Shown piece after piece: positions 23,194-23,798 of a stretch of DNA of 23,798 bases. The first letter of the stretch is position 1; every line of letters begins with the position of its first letter. Made by a program: the position numbers and the translations under genes. Origin of the DNA: BMS3ABIN04 sp965554225 (GTDB lineage: Bacteria > Bacteroidota > Ignavibacteria > Ignavibacteriales > Melioribacteraceae); assembly GCA_965554225.1 (NCBI GenBank), contig CBEVZC010000038.1, positions 1 to 23,798 on the forward strand, read 5' to 3'. The notes beneath the pieces were generated by a model, which was not told where the DNA came from, made no database searches, and saw nothing but the letters and a program-made list of their open reading frames with translations.

Positions 23194-23798
23194 ATGGAAA
23201 GTTTAACATTAGAAACATTTATACGCGCAGCTGAGGATTTGGAACTTAGCCAATATAAAGTACTGGCATATTTAAAAAAATATACAGATGCTTTACATGC
23301 AAACAAACTATATCCCGCTTTTACTGATCTAATTGATCTTGGAAACGAACTGCATTACTTAATGGACCAGCTGACCAATTATGATAAAAGTTTCGTGCTA
23401 AACCAAAAAAGCTTAGGAATTGAGCAAAATCTTAACTTTTTTGAAGAACCCGATCAAAACACTAATGATATAAATCTGGTTTTTAAGTTTATTAATTGGG
23501 CAATGCCAACAATTGAAGAAGCTATTGATGAGGGAATTGCAATTTATGATTTTGTTAATGAGAACATTTCAATAGACCATGTTGGGATTTTACCGCTGTA
23601 TAGAAACGAGGGCTACTATTTTATTCCCGATAATCAATCCGAAGCTACACATGTGTATCATTTTGATATGTCTCTCTTTTCAACAGATGCCTCACCTTTG
23701 CGAACTCTTAAAACAACAATGCTTGATGTAATTGACAGCGAAGAGTTAAAACAAAAATCTTTTGAATCTATTAAACTGGATTTAATTAAAAAATTCCC
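23194..23798 (+). CDS. Unrecognised protein, 3' end beyond the window
   Basis: An open frame of at least 201 codons with no stop before the edge of the window, from ATG 23194. The translation opens MESLTLETFIRAAEDLEL and is acidic and helix-rich at first. A mixed middle follows with DHVGILPLYRNEGYYFIPDN and HVYHFDMSLFS, and a charged helical end. There is no signal peptide or membrane helix. I know no family for it. The codon use matches the neighbours and the length without a stop in such AT-rich DNA argues for a real gene. No SD precedes the ATG. Its upstream 259-bp region is shared with the divergent PPK2 gene and shows no clear feature. Confidence 0.82.
   Translation, partial: MESLTLETFIRAAEDLELSQYKVLAYLKKYTDALHANKLYPAFTDLIDLGNELHYLMDQLTNYDKSFVLNQKSLGIEQNLNFFEEPDQNTNDINLVFKFINWAMPTIEEAIDEGIAIYDFVNENISIDHVGILPLYRNEGYYFIPDNQSEATHVYHFDMSLFSTDASPLRTLKTTMLDVIDSEELKQKSFESIKLDLIKKF

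Noticed and set aside
23121..23306. Minus-strand 61-codon open frame
   Set aside because: It overlaps the start of the long, better supported plus-strand frame beginning at 23194.

Overview
The window is an AT-rich stretch of bacterial chromosome carrying ordinary metabolic, proteolytic and envelope genes. It holds no ribosomal RNA, tRNA, CRISPR array, transposase or phage gene that I can see. The mix suggests a Bacteroidota/Chlorobi-group organism, and my best guess is Ignavibacteria. It includes M13 metallopeptidases and lipoproteins with F/V-x-S-C lipoboxes, a TPR sensor kinase, a secreted protein of the type often mislabelled 'asparagine synthetase B', a 4-TM haem-copper-oxidase-like protein and intergenic CACAAAG-type repeats. 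Some genes lack a clear Shine-Dalgarno (SD) sequence and others have a strong one. The taxonomic call is inference from gene content only.

Layout, left to right. (1) 30-428 (+): an AHSA1/SRPBCC protein, ending in a bidirectional terminator it shares with the converging operon. (2) 479-6914 (-): in transcription order, a small double-CxxC protein, a secreted serine hydrolase with TPRs, an M13 zinc peptidase lipoprotein, and a NatA/NatB-like ABC ATPase and permease whose reading frames overlap by 8 bp. (3) 6915-7584: a 670-bp gene-free region with a 52-bp imperfect direct repeat present twice. (4) 7585-8925 (+): glycerate 2-kinase. It faces an orphan TPR histidine kinase (8943-10802, -), a TrpF homologue outside any trp operon (10964-11611, -), a Prx6-type peroxiredoxin with a single Cys (-), and a RimJ/RimL-type acetyltransferase (-). 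(5) 13092-13192: a divergent intergenic region with a perfect Crp/Fnr-type palindrome between the acetyltransferase and a Trm112-like gene. (6) 13408-13731: a gene-free stretch with an imperfect inverted repeat. (7) 13732-18434 (+): a GlcD-like FAD oxidoreductase, then a TPR secreted protein whose stop codon overlaps the start of clpX, closed by a strong terminator. (8) 18601-21983 (+): a 4-TM haem-copper-oxidase-like protein, a cupin with a TTG start, a secreted GATase1-like protein, an FAH-family hydrolase and a rhodanese lipoprotein. (9) 22074-22934 (-): a PPK2 polyphosphate kinase, divergent from an unrecognised gene that runs off the right edge.

Together the genes suggest housekeeping proteolysis (ClpX, M13), C2/C3 acid metabolism (GlcD-like dehydrogenase, glycerate kinase, FAH-family enzyme), redox and sulfur handling (peroxiredoxin, rhodanese, haem-copper-like protein) and export. 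I found no convincing new multi-gene defence or mobile system. The best leads are the intergenic repeats, the Fnr-type palindrome, the haem-copper-like/cupin pair and the secreted GATase1-like protein.
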